A stretch of DNA of 50,195 bases, taken from NCBI RefSeq assembly GCF_003668875.1, contig NZ_RAWM01000057.1, forward strand, positions 1-50,195, written 5' to 3'. The stretch is from Corallococcus interemptor (GTDB lineage Bacteria > Myxococcota > Myxococcia > Myxococcales > Myxococcaceae). This document shows positions 18,100-26,174 of this stretch, piece after piece (positions within the stretch are counted from its first letter, which is position 1; each line of letters opens with the position of its first letter). The translations under genes and the position numbers were made by a program. The notes under the pieces were generated by a model that saw only the letters and a program-made list of their open reading frames with translations, was not told the origin of the DNA and did no database searches.

Positions 18100-18115
18100 T
18101 GGAACGGGCGTTGCT
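18100..18115 (+). promoter_or_regulatory. Sigma-54 (-24/-12) promoter before the porin-acs operon
   Basis: TGGAACGGGCGTTGCT matches the TGGCAC-N5-TTGCW consensus at all key positions, with GG (18101-18102) and GC (18113-18114) exactly in register. Transcription would begin near 18126, only about 6 nt before the chosen porin ATG. The message would thus be nearly leaderless, or the porin start or promoter assignment needs adjustment. Confidence 0.6.
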
Positions 18116-18131
18116 CAGGGGATGGGGACCC

Positions 18132-19235
18132 ATGCGCCCCATCCCCCATGCCCTGTCGCGGTTGTTGGTGCTCACGGCCCTGCTGACCGCGTTGCCGGCG
18201 GCGGCGGGCAAGATTCAGTTGGGCGAGGACGCGGTCCTCAACGTGGACGTGCTGCTGCATCCGCAGATGCAGCTGGTGAAGGACGGCGCGCCCACGGGCG
18301 GCGTGGGGACTGACTTCTTCCTGCGCCGCGTGCGGCTGCTCGTCTTCGGGTCCATCACGAAGAAGCTGTCGTTCTTCATCGACACGGACCAGCCGAACTT
18401 CGGCAAGAACGGCGACTACAGCGTCGCCTTCTACATCCAGGACGCCACGGTCGCGTACGAGTTCGCCGACAAGACGTGGGTGGAGGCGGGCTTCATCCTC
18501 GCGCCGCTGTCGCACCACGCGCTGCAGGGCGCCATCGCGCTCCAGACGGTGGACTACCACTCCGAGCTCATCCGCTACCCGCCAGGCGTGGGCAAGGTGT
18601 GGCGCGACATGGGCGTGCAGGTGCGCGGCTTCGCCGGCCCCTGGACGTACCGCGCCGCCATCCTCAACGGCGTGGAGGGCGCAAAGCTGGAGAACGGCCA
18701 GACGGTCAACGCGGACGACCTGCCGCGCGTCGTGGGCCACGTCCGCTACAACGTCTGGGGCCACGAGACCGACCAGTTCCTGCGCGGCATCTACTTCACG
18801 GACCAGCCGATGCTGTCCTTCGGCGTGGGCGGGGACTACCAGTACGGCGCCATCGCGACCGCCTCCGGCGTGCACGACGCGGTGGCCCTGGCGGCGGACG
18901 TGTTCCTGGACATCCCCGTGGGGGACAACCAGGAGTTCGTCTTCCAGAGCAACGTCTTCTCCTGGCAGCAGGGCTTCGACAACGTGCGCAGCGGCACCGG
19001 CTTCTTCGTGGAGCTGGGCTACCGCATCGGCATCGTCCAGCCCGTCTTCACCGGCGAGTACTTCAACGGCCGCGTGGACGCCACGGACCTGCTCACGTTC
19101 AGGCCCGGCCTCAACCTCTGGTTCCAGAACCACACCTTCAACCTGAAGACGGAGGTGGCCGTGTCGCGCGCGGGAGACCTCGCCCACGCGACCACGGGCA
19201 TCACCGGCACCGCCCAGCTCCAGCTCTTCTACTGA
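18132..19235 (+). CDS. Outer-membrane porin (OprP/O-like beta-barrel)
   Basis: The 367-residue protein has a signal peptide (MRPIPHALSRLLVLTALLTA, cleavage near ALPAAAG) and then alternating aromatic/polar strands typical of a beta-barrel: FFLRRVRLLVFGSITKKLSF, VAFYIQDATVAYEF, WVEAGFILAPLSHHALQG. It ends with the outer-membrane C-terminal aromatic signal (LQLFY). RRVRLLVFG...FFIDTDQPNFG is characteristic of phosphate-selective-type porins. The start at 18132 gives the signal peptide directly; an upstream ATG at 18099 would lie inside the sigma-54 promoter. It is 9 bp before acs, so uptake of acetate or another carboxylate across the outer membrane is a reasonable inference. Confidence 0.85.
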   Translation: MRPIPHALSRLLVLTALLTALPAAAGKIQLGEDAVLNVDVLLHPQMQLVKDGAPTGGVGTDFFLRRVRLLVFGSITKKLSFFIDTDQPNFGKNGDYSVAFYIQDATVAYEFADKTWVEAGFILAPLSHHALQGAIALQTVDYHSELIRYPPGVGKVWRDMGVQVRGFAGPWTYRAAILNGVEGAKLENGQTVNADDLPRVVGHVRYNVWGHETDQFLRGIYFTDQPMLSFGVGGDYQYGAIATASGVHDAVALAADVFLDIPVGDNQEFVFQSNVFSWQQGFDNVRSGTGFFVELGYRIGIVQPVFTGEYFNGRVDATDLLTFRPGLNLWFQNHTFNLKTEVAVSRAGDLAHATTGITGTAQLQLFY

Positions 19236-19244
19236 GGACGCCCC

Positions 19245-21209
19245 ATGGCCACCGACACGGACTCGCTCTTCCAGCCCAAGGAAGCCTTCCGCCGTACCGC
19301 GCACGTGCAGAGCCTGGAGGAGTACCAGCGCCTCTACCGCCAGAGCCTGGAGGCCCCGGACGCCTTCTGGGGTGAACAGGCCAGGCAGCTCACCTGGTTC
19401 CATCCGCCGGAGTCCATCCGCGAGGTGAACGAGCAGGCCGCGGACTTCGCCTGGTTCGTGGGCGGCAAGCTCAACGTGACGGTCAACTGCGTGGACCGCC
19501 ACGCGAAGGCGCGCCCGGACAAGGCCGCCATCCTCTGGGCGAAGAACACGCCCGGCGAGTATGAGACCGTCACCTTCCGCGACCTCGCCCACCACGTGAA
19601 CCGCCTGGCCAACGTGCTCAAGGCGCACGGCGTGCGGAAGGGGGACCGCGTCATCGTCTACCTGCCCATGATTCCGGAGCTGGTGTACTCGCTGCTCGCG
19701 TGCGCGCGCATCGGCGCGGTGCACTCGGTGGTGTTCGCGGGCTTCTCCGCGGACTCGCTGCGCGAGCGCGTGCTGGACTCCGGAGCCAAGGTCGTCATCA
19801 CCGCCAACGAGGGCCCGCGCGGCCCCAAGAGCGTGGCCACCAAGGCCATCACCGACGAGGCCCTGGAGGGCCTGTCCCAGGTGACGTCCGTGCTCGTCGC
19901 GCGCCGCACGCCCAGGGAAGTGCCCATGCGCGAGGGGCGCGACCACTGGCTGGACGTGGAGGTCCAGAAGCACCGGGGCGTCTGCCCCGCCGAGTGGATG
20001 GACGCGGAGGATCCGCTCTTCATCCTCTACACCTCCGGCTCCACCGGGAAGCCCAAGGGCGTGCTGCACACCACCGGTGGCTACCTCGTCTACGCGAACA
20101 CGACGTTCCGCTACATCTTCGACACGCAGCCGGACGACGTGCACTTCTGCACCGCGGACGTGGGCTGGGTGACGGGCCACTCGTATCTCGTGTATGGCCC
20201 GCTCAGCACCGGCACCACCACGGTCCTCTTCGAGTCCACCCCCACGTGGCCGGACGCGAGCCGCCTCTGGCAGGTGGTGGACGACCTGAAGGCCACCACG
20301 CTCTACACCGCGCCCACCGCGCTGCGCTCGCTGATCAAGGAGGGCGACGCGTTCGTGAAGAAGTCCTCCCGCAAGTCGCTGCGCCTCCTGGGCAGCGTGG
20401 GCGAGCCCATCAACCCGGAGGTCTGGCGCTGGTTCCACGACGTGGTGGGCGAGGGCCGCTGCCCCGTGGTGGACACCTGGTGGCAGACGGAGACGGGCGG
20501 CATCCTCATCGCCCCGCTGCCCGGCGCGACGCCCGCCAAGCCCGGCAGCGCCACCCTGCCCTTCTTCGGCGTGGAGCCGGTGCTGGTGGATGAAGAGGGC
20601 CGCAAGCTGGAGGGCAACGGCGTCAGCGGCAACCTGTGCCTCGCGCGCTCGTGGCCGGGACAGGCGCGCACGCTGTACGGACACCACTCGCGCTTCGTGG
20701 AGACGTACTACGCGCGCTTCCTGCCGCTGTACTTCACGGGCGACGGCTGCCGCCGCGACGAGGACGGCTACTACTGGATCACCGGCCGCGTGGACGACGT
20801 GCTCAACGTGTCCGGCCACCGCCTGGGCACCGCCGAAGTGGAGAGCGCGCTGGTCGCCCACGAGGCCGTCGCCGAGGCCGCGGTGGTGGGCTTCCCGCAC
20901 GACCTGAAGGGCACGGGCGTCTGCGCCTTCGTCACGGTGAAGCCGGACTTCGTGCGCACCCCGGACGAGAAGATGGTGGGCACGCTGCGTGAGCAGGTGC
21001 GCCACGTGATTGGCCCCATCGCCACGCCGGACCGGGTGGTGCTGGTGTCGGGCCTGCCCAAGACGCGCTCCGGGAAGATCCTGCGCCGCATGCTCCGCAA
21101 GATCGCTGGCGGCGAGACGGAGAACCTGGGTGACGCGAGCACGCTCGCGGACCCCGCCGTGCTGGATGAGCTGCTGACCAAGGGCCTGCCGCCGGACGCC
21201 CGCCGCTGA
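19245..21209 (+). CDS. acs: Acetyl-CoA synthetase (AMP-forming)
   Basis: The 654-residue enzyme activates acetate with ATP and CoA to acetyl-CoA via acetyl-AMP, feeding the TCA and glyoxylate cycles. It has the N-terminal Acs segment ending in TWFHPPES, the P-loop YTSGSTGKPKG (262-272), DVGWVTGHSYLVYGPL, and DTWWQTETGG, which positions acetate and adenylate. YFTGDGCRRDEDGYYWITGRVDDVLNVSG spans the hinge, and PKTRSGKILRRMLRKI carries K611, the lysine that is acetylated to switch off Acs in other bacteria. Length is standard. It sits between a porin and the DUF485/ActP pair, the E. coli acs-yjcH-actP order with a porin added in front. Confidence 0.95.
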   Translation: MATDTDSLFQPKEAFRRTAHVQSLEEYQRLYRQSLEAPDAFWGEQARQLTWFHPPESIREVNEQAADFAWFVGGKLNVTVNCVDRHAKARPDKAAILWAKNTPGEYETVTFRDLAHHVNRLANVLKAHGVRKGDRVIVYLPMIPELVYSLLACARIGAVHSVVFAGFSADSLRERVLDSGAKVVITANEGPRGPKSVATKAITDEALEGLSQVTSVLVARRTPREVPMREGRDHWLDVEVQKHRGVCPAEWMDAEDPLFILYTSGSTGKPKGVLHTTGGYLVYANTTFRYIFDTQPDDVHFCTADVGWVTGHSYLVYGPLSTGTTTVLFESTPTWPDASRLWQVVDDLKATTLYTAPTALRSLIKEGDAFVKKSSRKSLRLLGSVGEPINPEVWRWFHDVVGEGRCPVVDTWWQTETGGILIAPLPGATPAKPGSATLPFFGVEPVLVDEEGRKLEGNGVSGNLCLARSWPGQARTLYGHHSRFVETYYARFLPLYFTGDGCRRDEDGYYWITGRVDDVLNVSGHRLGTAEVESALVAHEAVAEAAVVGFPHDLKGTGVCAFVTVKPDFVRTPDEKMVGTLREQVRHVIGPIATPDRVVLVSGLPKTRSGKILRRMLRKIAGGETENLGDASTLADPAVLDELLTKGLPPDARR

Positions 21210-21247
21210 ACCCCCATCCCTTTCACGCTTCACAAGGAGGAACACCG

Positions 21248-21526
21248 ATGCACGGCAATTCCAAGGACGAGGCGTTGAAGGCGCTCGCCGCGAGGCGCTG
21301 GCGCGTGGCGGGCGCGCTGACGGTGGCGATGCTCGTCGCCTACCTGGGCTTCATCCTGCTGGTGGCCTTCAACCGGCCGCTGATGGGGCATCAGTTCGTG
21401 CCGGGGCTGTCCGTCGGCATCGTGCTGGGGGCGCTCACCATCCTCTTCGCCTGGGTGCTGACGGGCGTCTACATGAGCTGGGCCAACAAGAAGTACGACA
21501 GCGCCCTCGACGAGCTGCGCCGCTGA
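21248..21526 (+). CDS. DUF485 membrane protein (YjcH-like)
   Basis: This 92-residue protein has two transmembrane helices (about 19-39 and 53-77) around the DUF485 pattern, with RPLMGH in the loop and a [12 protein letters not shown] end. An AAGGAGGAAC ribosome site lies just before the ATG. DUF485 proteins are nearly always paired with ActP-type acetate/cation symporters and are probably an accessory subunit. It follows acs by 38 bp and precedes the symporter by 10 bp. Confidence 0.9.
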   Translation: MHGNSKDEALKALAARRWRVAGALTVAMLVAYLGFILLVAFNRPLMGHQFVPGLSVGIVLGALTILFAWVLTGVYMSWANKKYDSALDELRR

Positions 21527-21536
21527 AAGGCCAACC

Positions 21537-23147
21537 ATGAATCCCACGACCGCGGGCACGCAGCTTGGCCAGCCCAACACCACGGCCATCGTCTTCTTCC
21601 TCCTCTTCGTCAGCATCACGCTGGCCATCACCTACTGGGCCGCGCGCAAGACGAAGACGACGTCGGAGTTCTTCGCCGCGGGCGGCGGCATCAGCGCGGG
21701 GCAGAACGGCTTCGCGCTCGCGGGCGACTTCATGAGCGCCGCCAGCTTCCTGGGCATCGCGGGGCTGGTCGCCACGTCCGGCTTCGACGGGCTCATCTAC
21801 TCCGTGGGCTGGCTGGTGGGCTGGCCGGTGGTGACCTTCCTCATCGCGGAGCCGCTGCGAAACCTGGGCAAGTACACCTTCGCGGACGTGGTGGCCTACC
21901 GCCTGAAGCAGACGCCGGTGCGGCTGTCCGCCGCGGTGGGCACGCTCACCGTCGTCGTCTTCTACCTGATTGCCCAGATGGTGGGCGCGGGCAACCTCAT
22001 CCGCCTGCTGTTCGGCCTCTCGTATGAGACGGCCGTGGTCATCGTGGGCGCGGTGATGATCCTCTACGTGCTCTTCGGCGGGATGATCGCCACCACGTGG
22101 GTTCAAATCGTGAAGGCGGTGCTGCTCTTGGGCGGCGCGACGGCGCTGGCGGTGTCGGTGCTGTGGCAGTTCGGCTTCAGCCCGGCGGCGCTCTTCAGCG
22201 AGGCGGTGAACCGCTACGGCCCGGAGGCGCTGGCGCCGGGCAAGCTGGTGTCCAACCCGCTGGAGACCCTCTCCCTGGGCCTGGCGCTGATGTTCGGCAC
22301 GGCGGGCCTGCCGCACATCCTGATGCGCTTCTACACGGTGCCCAACGCGAAGGCGGCGCGCACCAGCGTCTTCTACGCCACGGGCCTCATCGGCTTCTTC
22401 TACCTGGTGACGTTCATCCTGGGCTTCGGCGCGTCCGTGCTGGTGGGCCGTCAGGCCATCGTGAGCGTGGACAAGGGCGGCAACATGGCGGCGCCCATGC
22501 TGGCGGAGGTCGTGGGCGGCACGGGCTTCCTGGGCTTCATCTCCGCGGTGTCCTTCGCCACCATCCTCGCGGTGGTGGCGGGCCTCACGCTGTCAGGCGC
22601 GGCGGCGCTGTCCCATGACCTGTGGTCCAGCGTGGTGCGCAAGGGACACGCGCCGGAGGCGGAGCAGCTGAAGGTGGCGCGCATCGCCAGCCTGGCGCTG
22701 GGCATCCTGGCCATCATCCTGGGCGTCGTCTTCAAGAACCAGAACGTGGCCTTCATGGTGGGCCTGGCGTTCGCCATCGCCGCGAGCGCGAACTTCCCCG
22801 CGCTGCTGTTGTCCATGCTGTGGAGGAACTTCACCACCAAGGGCGCGGTGGCCAGCATGCTGACGGGGTCCATCAGCGCGGTGCTGCTCATCTTCCTGTC
22901 GCCCACGGTGCAGGTGGAGCTGCTCGGCAACGCGTCCGCCGTCTTCCCGCTGAAGAACCCGGGCATCGTCACCATCCCGCTGTCCTTCATCGTGGGCTGG
23001 GTGGTGTCGCTGCTGGCGCCGGAGGCGGAGGCCTCCGCGCGCTTCGCGGAGGTGGAGCACCGCATGCACGTGGGCGCGGCGGTGACGCCGCCTCCGGTGA
23101 CGGTGCCGGTGCCCACGGGCCTCCCGGAGGTTCCGCAAAAGATTTGA
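21537..23147 (+). CDS. actP: Cation/acetate symporter, SSS family (ActP-like)
   Basis: The 536-residue inner-membrane protein has about 13 predicted transmembrane helices. Sodium:solute symporter hallmarks are visible: [19 protein letters not shown] early on, [15 protein letters not shown], the [19 protein letters not shown] segment and [24 protein letters not shown], a strong ActP signature. Length matches E. coli ActP (about 549). It should import acetate with sodium or protons for the adjacent acetyl-CoA synthetase. Being last in the porin-acs-DUF485 operon and followed by a terminator, it is likely under the same sigma-54 control. Substrate is inferred from family and context. Confidence 0.9.
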   Translation: MNPTTAGTQLGQPNTTAIVFFLLFVSITLAITYWAARKTKTTSEFFAAGGGISAGQNGFALAGDFMSAASFLGIAGLVATSGFDGLIYSVGWLVGWPVVTFLIAEPLRNLGKYTFADVVAYRLKQTPVRLSAAVGTLTVVVFYLIAQMVGAGNLIRLLFGLSYETAVVIVGAVMILYVLFGGMIATTWVQIVKAVLLLGGATALAVSVLWQFGFSPAALFSEAVNRYGPEALAPGKLVSNPLETLSLGLALMFGTAGLPHILMRFYTVPNAKAARTSVFYATGLIGFFYLVTFILGFGASVLVGRQAIVSVDKGGNMAAPMLAEVVGGTGFLGFISAVSFATILAVVAGLTLSGAAALSHDLWSSVVRKGHAPEAEQLKVARIASLALGILAIILGVVFKNQNVAFMVGLAFAIAASANFPALLLSMLWRNFTTKGAVASMLTGSISAVLLIFLSPTVQVELLGNASAVFPLKNPGIVTIPLSFIVGWVVSLLAPEAEASARFAEVEHRMHVGAAVTPPPVTVPVPTGLPEVPQKI

Positions 23148-23194
23148 GGCTGCTCGGCCGTCCTTCACGGTTTCTTCCTCGGCGTGGAGGACAG

Positions 23195-23243
23195 GGCGGA
23201 ACCCGGGAGTTTCCAAAGGGGCTCGGGTTCCGCCTTTCTTTTT
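23195..23243 (+). terminator. Rho-independent terminator after the acetate operon
   Basis: An 11-bp perfect stem, GGCGGAACCCG (23195-23205) pairing with CGGGTTCCGCC (23224-23234), with an 18-nt loop, is followed by a T-rich tract (TTTCTTTTT). It sits 47 bp past the symporter stop, between convergent genes, and also reads as a hairpin for the minus-strand hydrolase gene. Confidence 0.8.
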
Positions 23244-23252
23244 CCCCCGTGA

Positions 23253-24347
23253 CTACTTCCCGCGCGTGAGCGGGAGCACGTCGTTCACCAGGTGCACGAG
23301 CACCTTGCCGGGTTCCTCTTCGTGCACCATGTGCGCGGAGTCCTCGAACCAGACGAGCTTCTTCGACGGAGCCTGGACGGTGGGGAACCAGGCCTCCAGG
23401 AGCTGCGCGGACACGGTGCGGTCGTGCCGGCCGTGGAAGAAGACGACGGGCACCGCGAAGCGGTGGGCCTTCGTGAGGTTCATCTGGGAGATGGGCCCCC
23501 AGAACCTCTCAAGGCTCAGGTCCAGGCCCGCGTCGCGCGCGTCCATGTCCTTGCCGGTGACGTCCGGGCTGTAGCGCCAGACCTGGGCGCCGTGCCAGTC
23601 CGGCGCGCGCCAGCCGTGGGCCTCGTAGTACGAGCGCCAGCGGCGCTCCTTGTGCAGGTTGGCCAGCGTGCGCGCGGGGTCCTTCGGGTCCGGGAACGGG
23701 GCGATGGACTCCAGGTCCGCGACGGCCTTCTTGTTGCCGTCCGCCTTCGCCGCGGCGAGCGTGGCCTCGTAGCCCAGGACCTCGTTCCTCGGCACGTCCA
23801 ATCCCTGACCGATGCCCACGTACGCGTCGAACCATTCCGGGTGCTTCTGGACGAGCCTCACGCCCAGCAGCGTGCCCCAGCTGTGGCCCACGAGCACGAT
23901 GCGCTTCTTGCCGTACGTCTTGCGCAGGTACGCGATGACCTCCTCCGCGTCCGCGACCATGCGGTCCACCGTCATGGTGGGCTTCACCTTGTCCGGCGGG
24001 TTGAGGGCATACGTCTTGCCTGCGCCGCGCTGATCCCAGTGCGCGACGGTGAAATATTCCTCCCATTCGCCCTGGTAGAAGTACGCGGCGGGCAGCGCGG
24101 TGAAGCCCGGCCCGCCGTGCAGGAAGAGCAGCAGCGGGTTGTCCTTGTGGCGCCCGCGCACGGAAATCCACTGGTCGATGCCGCCGATGCGCACGGCCTC
24201 CGCCTTCTCGATGCCATCCGTGAGCACGTTCCTACGGGCTTCCCGCATGACCTCCTGCGGCGTGGGCGCTTCGCCAGCGATGGCCGGGAGGGCTGTGAGC
24301 GACAGGCCGACAAGGGAGAGGGAAATGGTGTCTTTCAGGGTTCGCAT
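23253..24347 (-). CDS. Secreted alpha/beta hydrolase (proline iminopeptidase-like)
   Basis: The 364-residue protein has a signal peptide (MRTLKDTISLSLVGLSLTAL, cleavage near AIAGEA). The alpha/beta hydrolase fold follows, with oxyanion segment LFLHGGPGF, WDQRGAGKTYAL, and the nucleophile elbow GHSWGT typical of the S33 prolyl aminopeptidase group. A late FFHGRHDRTVS supplies the acidic residue and SAHMVHEE the catalytic histidine. These residues form a complete Ser-Asp-His triad. It should act in the periplasm or outside the cell on peptides or esters; the substrate is not predictable. It converges on the acetate operon. Confidence 0.85.
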   Translation of the reverse strand: MRTLKDTISLSLVGLSLTALPAIAGEAPTPQEVMREARRNVLTDGIEKAEAVRIGGIDQWISVRGRHKDNPLLLFLHGGPGFTALPAAYFYQGEWEEYFTVAHWDQRGAGKTYALNPPDKVKPTMTVDRMVADAEEVIAYLRKTYGKKRIVLVGHSWGTLLGVRLVQKHPEWFDAYVGIGQGLDVPRNEVLGYEATLAAAKADGNKKAVADLESIAPFPDPKDPARTLANLHKERRWRSYYEAHGWRAPDWHGAQVWRYSPDVTGKDMDARDAGLDLSLERFWGPISQMNLTKAHRFAVPVVFFHGRHDRTVSAQLLEAWFPTVQAPSKKLVWFEDSAHMVHEEEPGKVLVHLVNDVLPLTRGK

Positions 24348-24392
24348 GCCCCCTGAACGGACGACCCCCGCCGCCGATTGCCTTTGACGTGG

Positions 24393-25157
24393 TCAGGGAT
24401 GGGCGCGCAGCTGTTCCTGGAGCGAGCGCAGCGGCTGCTGGTCCACGCGGATGCGGCCTCGCGTGGGGAGGTCCAGGTCCAGCAGGGTGAACATCACGGC
24501 GGTCAGGATGACCACGAACAGGGTCCAGGAGAGCAGCCCGCGCACCTGTGCCTCCGGCCGGTACCCCAGGAGCACGCCGGAGCCGAGCATCCCCACGAGC
24601 AGCAGGACGAAGATGGTGGTCGGGATGAGGTTGTGGGCCGCCGCCAGGCGCTCATCGGAGACGTCGAACACGTCATTCATCGCCTGGGTGACGAGGATGA
24701 GCACGGGAGCCTCCACGCGGGGCGCCAGCGCCTCCAGCCGAGCCCAGAGCTCCGACTGGAGCGACTTCGACTCCTGGAGCTTCGTCGCGAAGAGGGCCAG
24801 GTCTCCCACGGCCTGGTACCCCTCCAGGCGGAGGTCGGTGTAGCGGCGCAGCCGGGCGCGCAGCTCGTCGCGTGCGGGCTCGGGCAGGTAGCCGAGGCGC
24901 AGGTAGAGCGTGCCGATGGCGTTCGACTCCTTCACCACGAGGGTGCGGCGCAGCGAGTACCGGTCGGAGGCCATGGAGAAGGAGAAGGCGAGCAGGAGCG
25001 CCACCAGCCCGAGCACCGACGCCTGGAGCGCCGACGCATCCCCGAGCCCCGGCTTCCGGTGGCTGAGCCGGTGGCCGGACTCCAGGCTCAGGAAGAGCAG
25101 GCCCATCACCATCAGGGCCAGCAGCCACACCGGGATGGCGTCGAGGATTTGCAACAT
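24393..25157 (-). CDS. DUF4239-like membrane protein
   Basis: The start is set at 25157 (MLQILDAIPVWLL), because the 137 upstream codons that are open in frame are antisense to the divergent channel gene and lack membrane character. The 254-residue product has two N-terminal transmembrane helices (about 6-24 and 42-62), a long soluble helical region (about 66-185) containing ESNAIGTLYLRLGYLP, and two C-terminal helices. This layout, with the conserved E-(S/A)-N-x-(I/L)-x-x-L-Y, matches the bestrophin-like DUF4239 family, whose function is unknown. Divergent from the K+ channel gene with 141 bp between starts; no clear promoter was found there. Confidence 0.75.
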   Translation of the reverse strand: MLQILDAIPVWLLALMVMGLLFLSLESGHRLSHRKPGLGDASALQASVLGLVALLLAFSFSMASDRYSLRRTLVVKESNAIGTLYLRLGYLPEPARDELRARLRRYTDLRLEGYQAVGDLALFATKLQESKSLQSELWARLEALAPRVEAPVLILVTQAMNDVFDVSDERLAAAHNLIPTTIFVLLLVGMLGSGVLLGYRPEAQVRGLLSWTLFVVILTAVMFTLLDLDLPTRGRIRVDQQPLRSLQEQLRAHP

Positions 25158-25298
25158 GCGCCAGAGCCGCTCCAAGCCATGGACAGGGCGCCCGGGAACC
25201 TTGGGCCGCGACCCGGCCCTGGCAATCCAGCCGCCGGTCCAGGCCACCAGGACGCTGTTGAACGTTCCCAGGGGGATTGCGCCTAAGCTGCGCGGCCC

Positions 25299-26153
25299 GT
25301 GGACCGCCCTTCCGAACAGAGCCCGCCGAGCGGCTTTCGCGCCCGCCTGCACACCATCATCTTCGAAGCGGACACGCCGGCGGGCAAGGCGTTCGACGTG
25401 GCCCTCCTGTGGGCCATCGTGTTCAGCGTGGCGGCGGTGATGCTGGAGAGCGTCGCGCAGGTGCGCACCGGCTACGGCCCCTGGCTGCACGCGGCCGAGT
25501 GGGTCTTCACGGTGCTGTTCGCGCTGGAGTACGTGCTGCGGCTCATCGCGGTGCGCCAGCCGCTGCACTACGCGCGCAGCTTCTTCGGCATCGTGGACCT
25601 GATGGCGCTGTTGCCGTCATTCCTCAGCGTGCTGATTCCCGGCGCGCAGACGCTGCTGGTCATCCGGGTGCTGCGCCTCTTGCGCGTCTTCCGCATCCTC
25701 AAGCTGGGGCACCTCTTGGGTCAGGCGGAGGTGCTGCTCACGGCGCTGCGCGCGAGCCGCCCCAAGATCATCGTCTTCCTGGGCACGGTGCTCAGCATCG
25801 ACGTCATCATGGGCGCGGTCATGTACATGGTGGAGGGCGAGGAGCACGGCTTCGACAGCATCCCCCGGTCCATGTACTGGGCCATCGTGACGATGACGAC
25901 GGTGGGCTTCGGGGACATCACGCCCAAGACGGTGACGGGGCAGTTCCTCGCGTCCATCCTGATGGTGATGGGCTACGGCATCATCGCGGTGCCCACGGGC
26001 ATCGTGTCGGTGGAGCTCGCCAACGCCACGCGTCAGCCGGTGAATACCCAGGCGTGCCCCGGTTGTGGCGCACAGGGTCATGACGGGGATGCGCGCTATT
26101 GCAAAGTCTGCGGCACGGCATTGGACTTCGGCCCCTCGCGGCCCACCGGGTGA
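25299..26153 (+). CDS. Voltage-gated-type potassium channel with C-terminal zinc ribbon
   Basis: The 284-residue protein (GTG start) has six transmembrane segments (S1 about 31-52, S2 66-86, S3 93-113). S4 carries regularly spaced arginines and lysine (RVLRLLRVFRILK, 123-135). The pore helix and selectivity filter TVGFGD (201-206) define a K+ channel. After S6 come only 40 residues, including a CPGCG...CKVCG zinc ribbon (C253, C256, C268, C271). The zinc ribbon is unusual for this family and may regulate gating or assembly. It should form a tetramer in the inner membrane. A gene for a methyltransferase starts 21 bp downstream on the same strand. Confidence 0.88.
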   Translation: MDRPSEQSPPSGFRARLHTIIFEADTPAGKAFDVALLWAIVFSVAAVMLESVAQVRTGYGPWLHAAEWVFTVLFALEYVLRLIAVRQPLHYARSFFGIVDLMALLPSFLSVLIPGAQTLLVIRVLRLLRVFRILKLGHLLGQAEVLLTALRASRPKIIVFLGTVLSIDVIMGAVMYMVEGEEHGFDSIPRSMYWAIVTMTTVGFGDITPKTVTGQFLASILMVMGYGIIAVPTGIVSVELANATRQPVNTQACPGCGAQGHDGDARYCKVCGTALDFGPSRPTG

Positions 26154-26174
26154 ATCTGTCTAGGATGGCCCGGC

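Noticed and set aside
18012-21245. A 1,077-codon open frame on the minus strand, antisense to the porin and acs genes, and similar long frames such as 13453-16503 and 38149-40539
   Set aside because: They lie exactly opposite well-identified genes, are made of Arg/His/Ala/Gly/Val-rich sequence typical of antisense reading in GC-rich DNA, and show no domain.
25158-25568. N-terminal extension of the DUF4239 protein
   Set aside because: It is antisense to the K+ channel gene, with composition unlike the membrane protein that follows.
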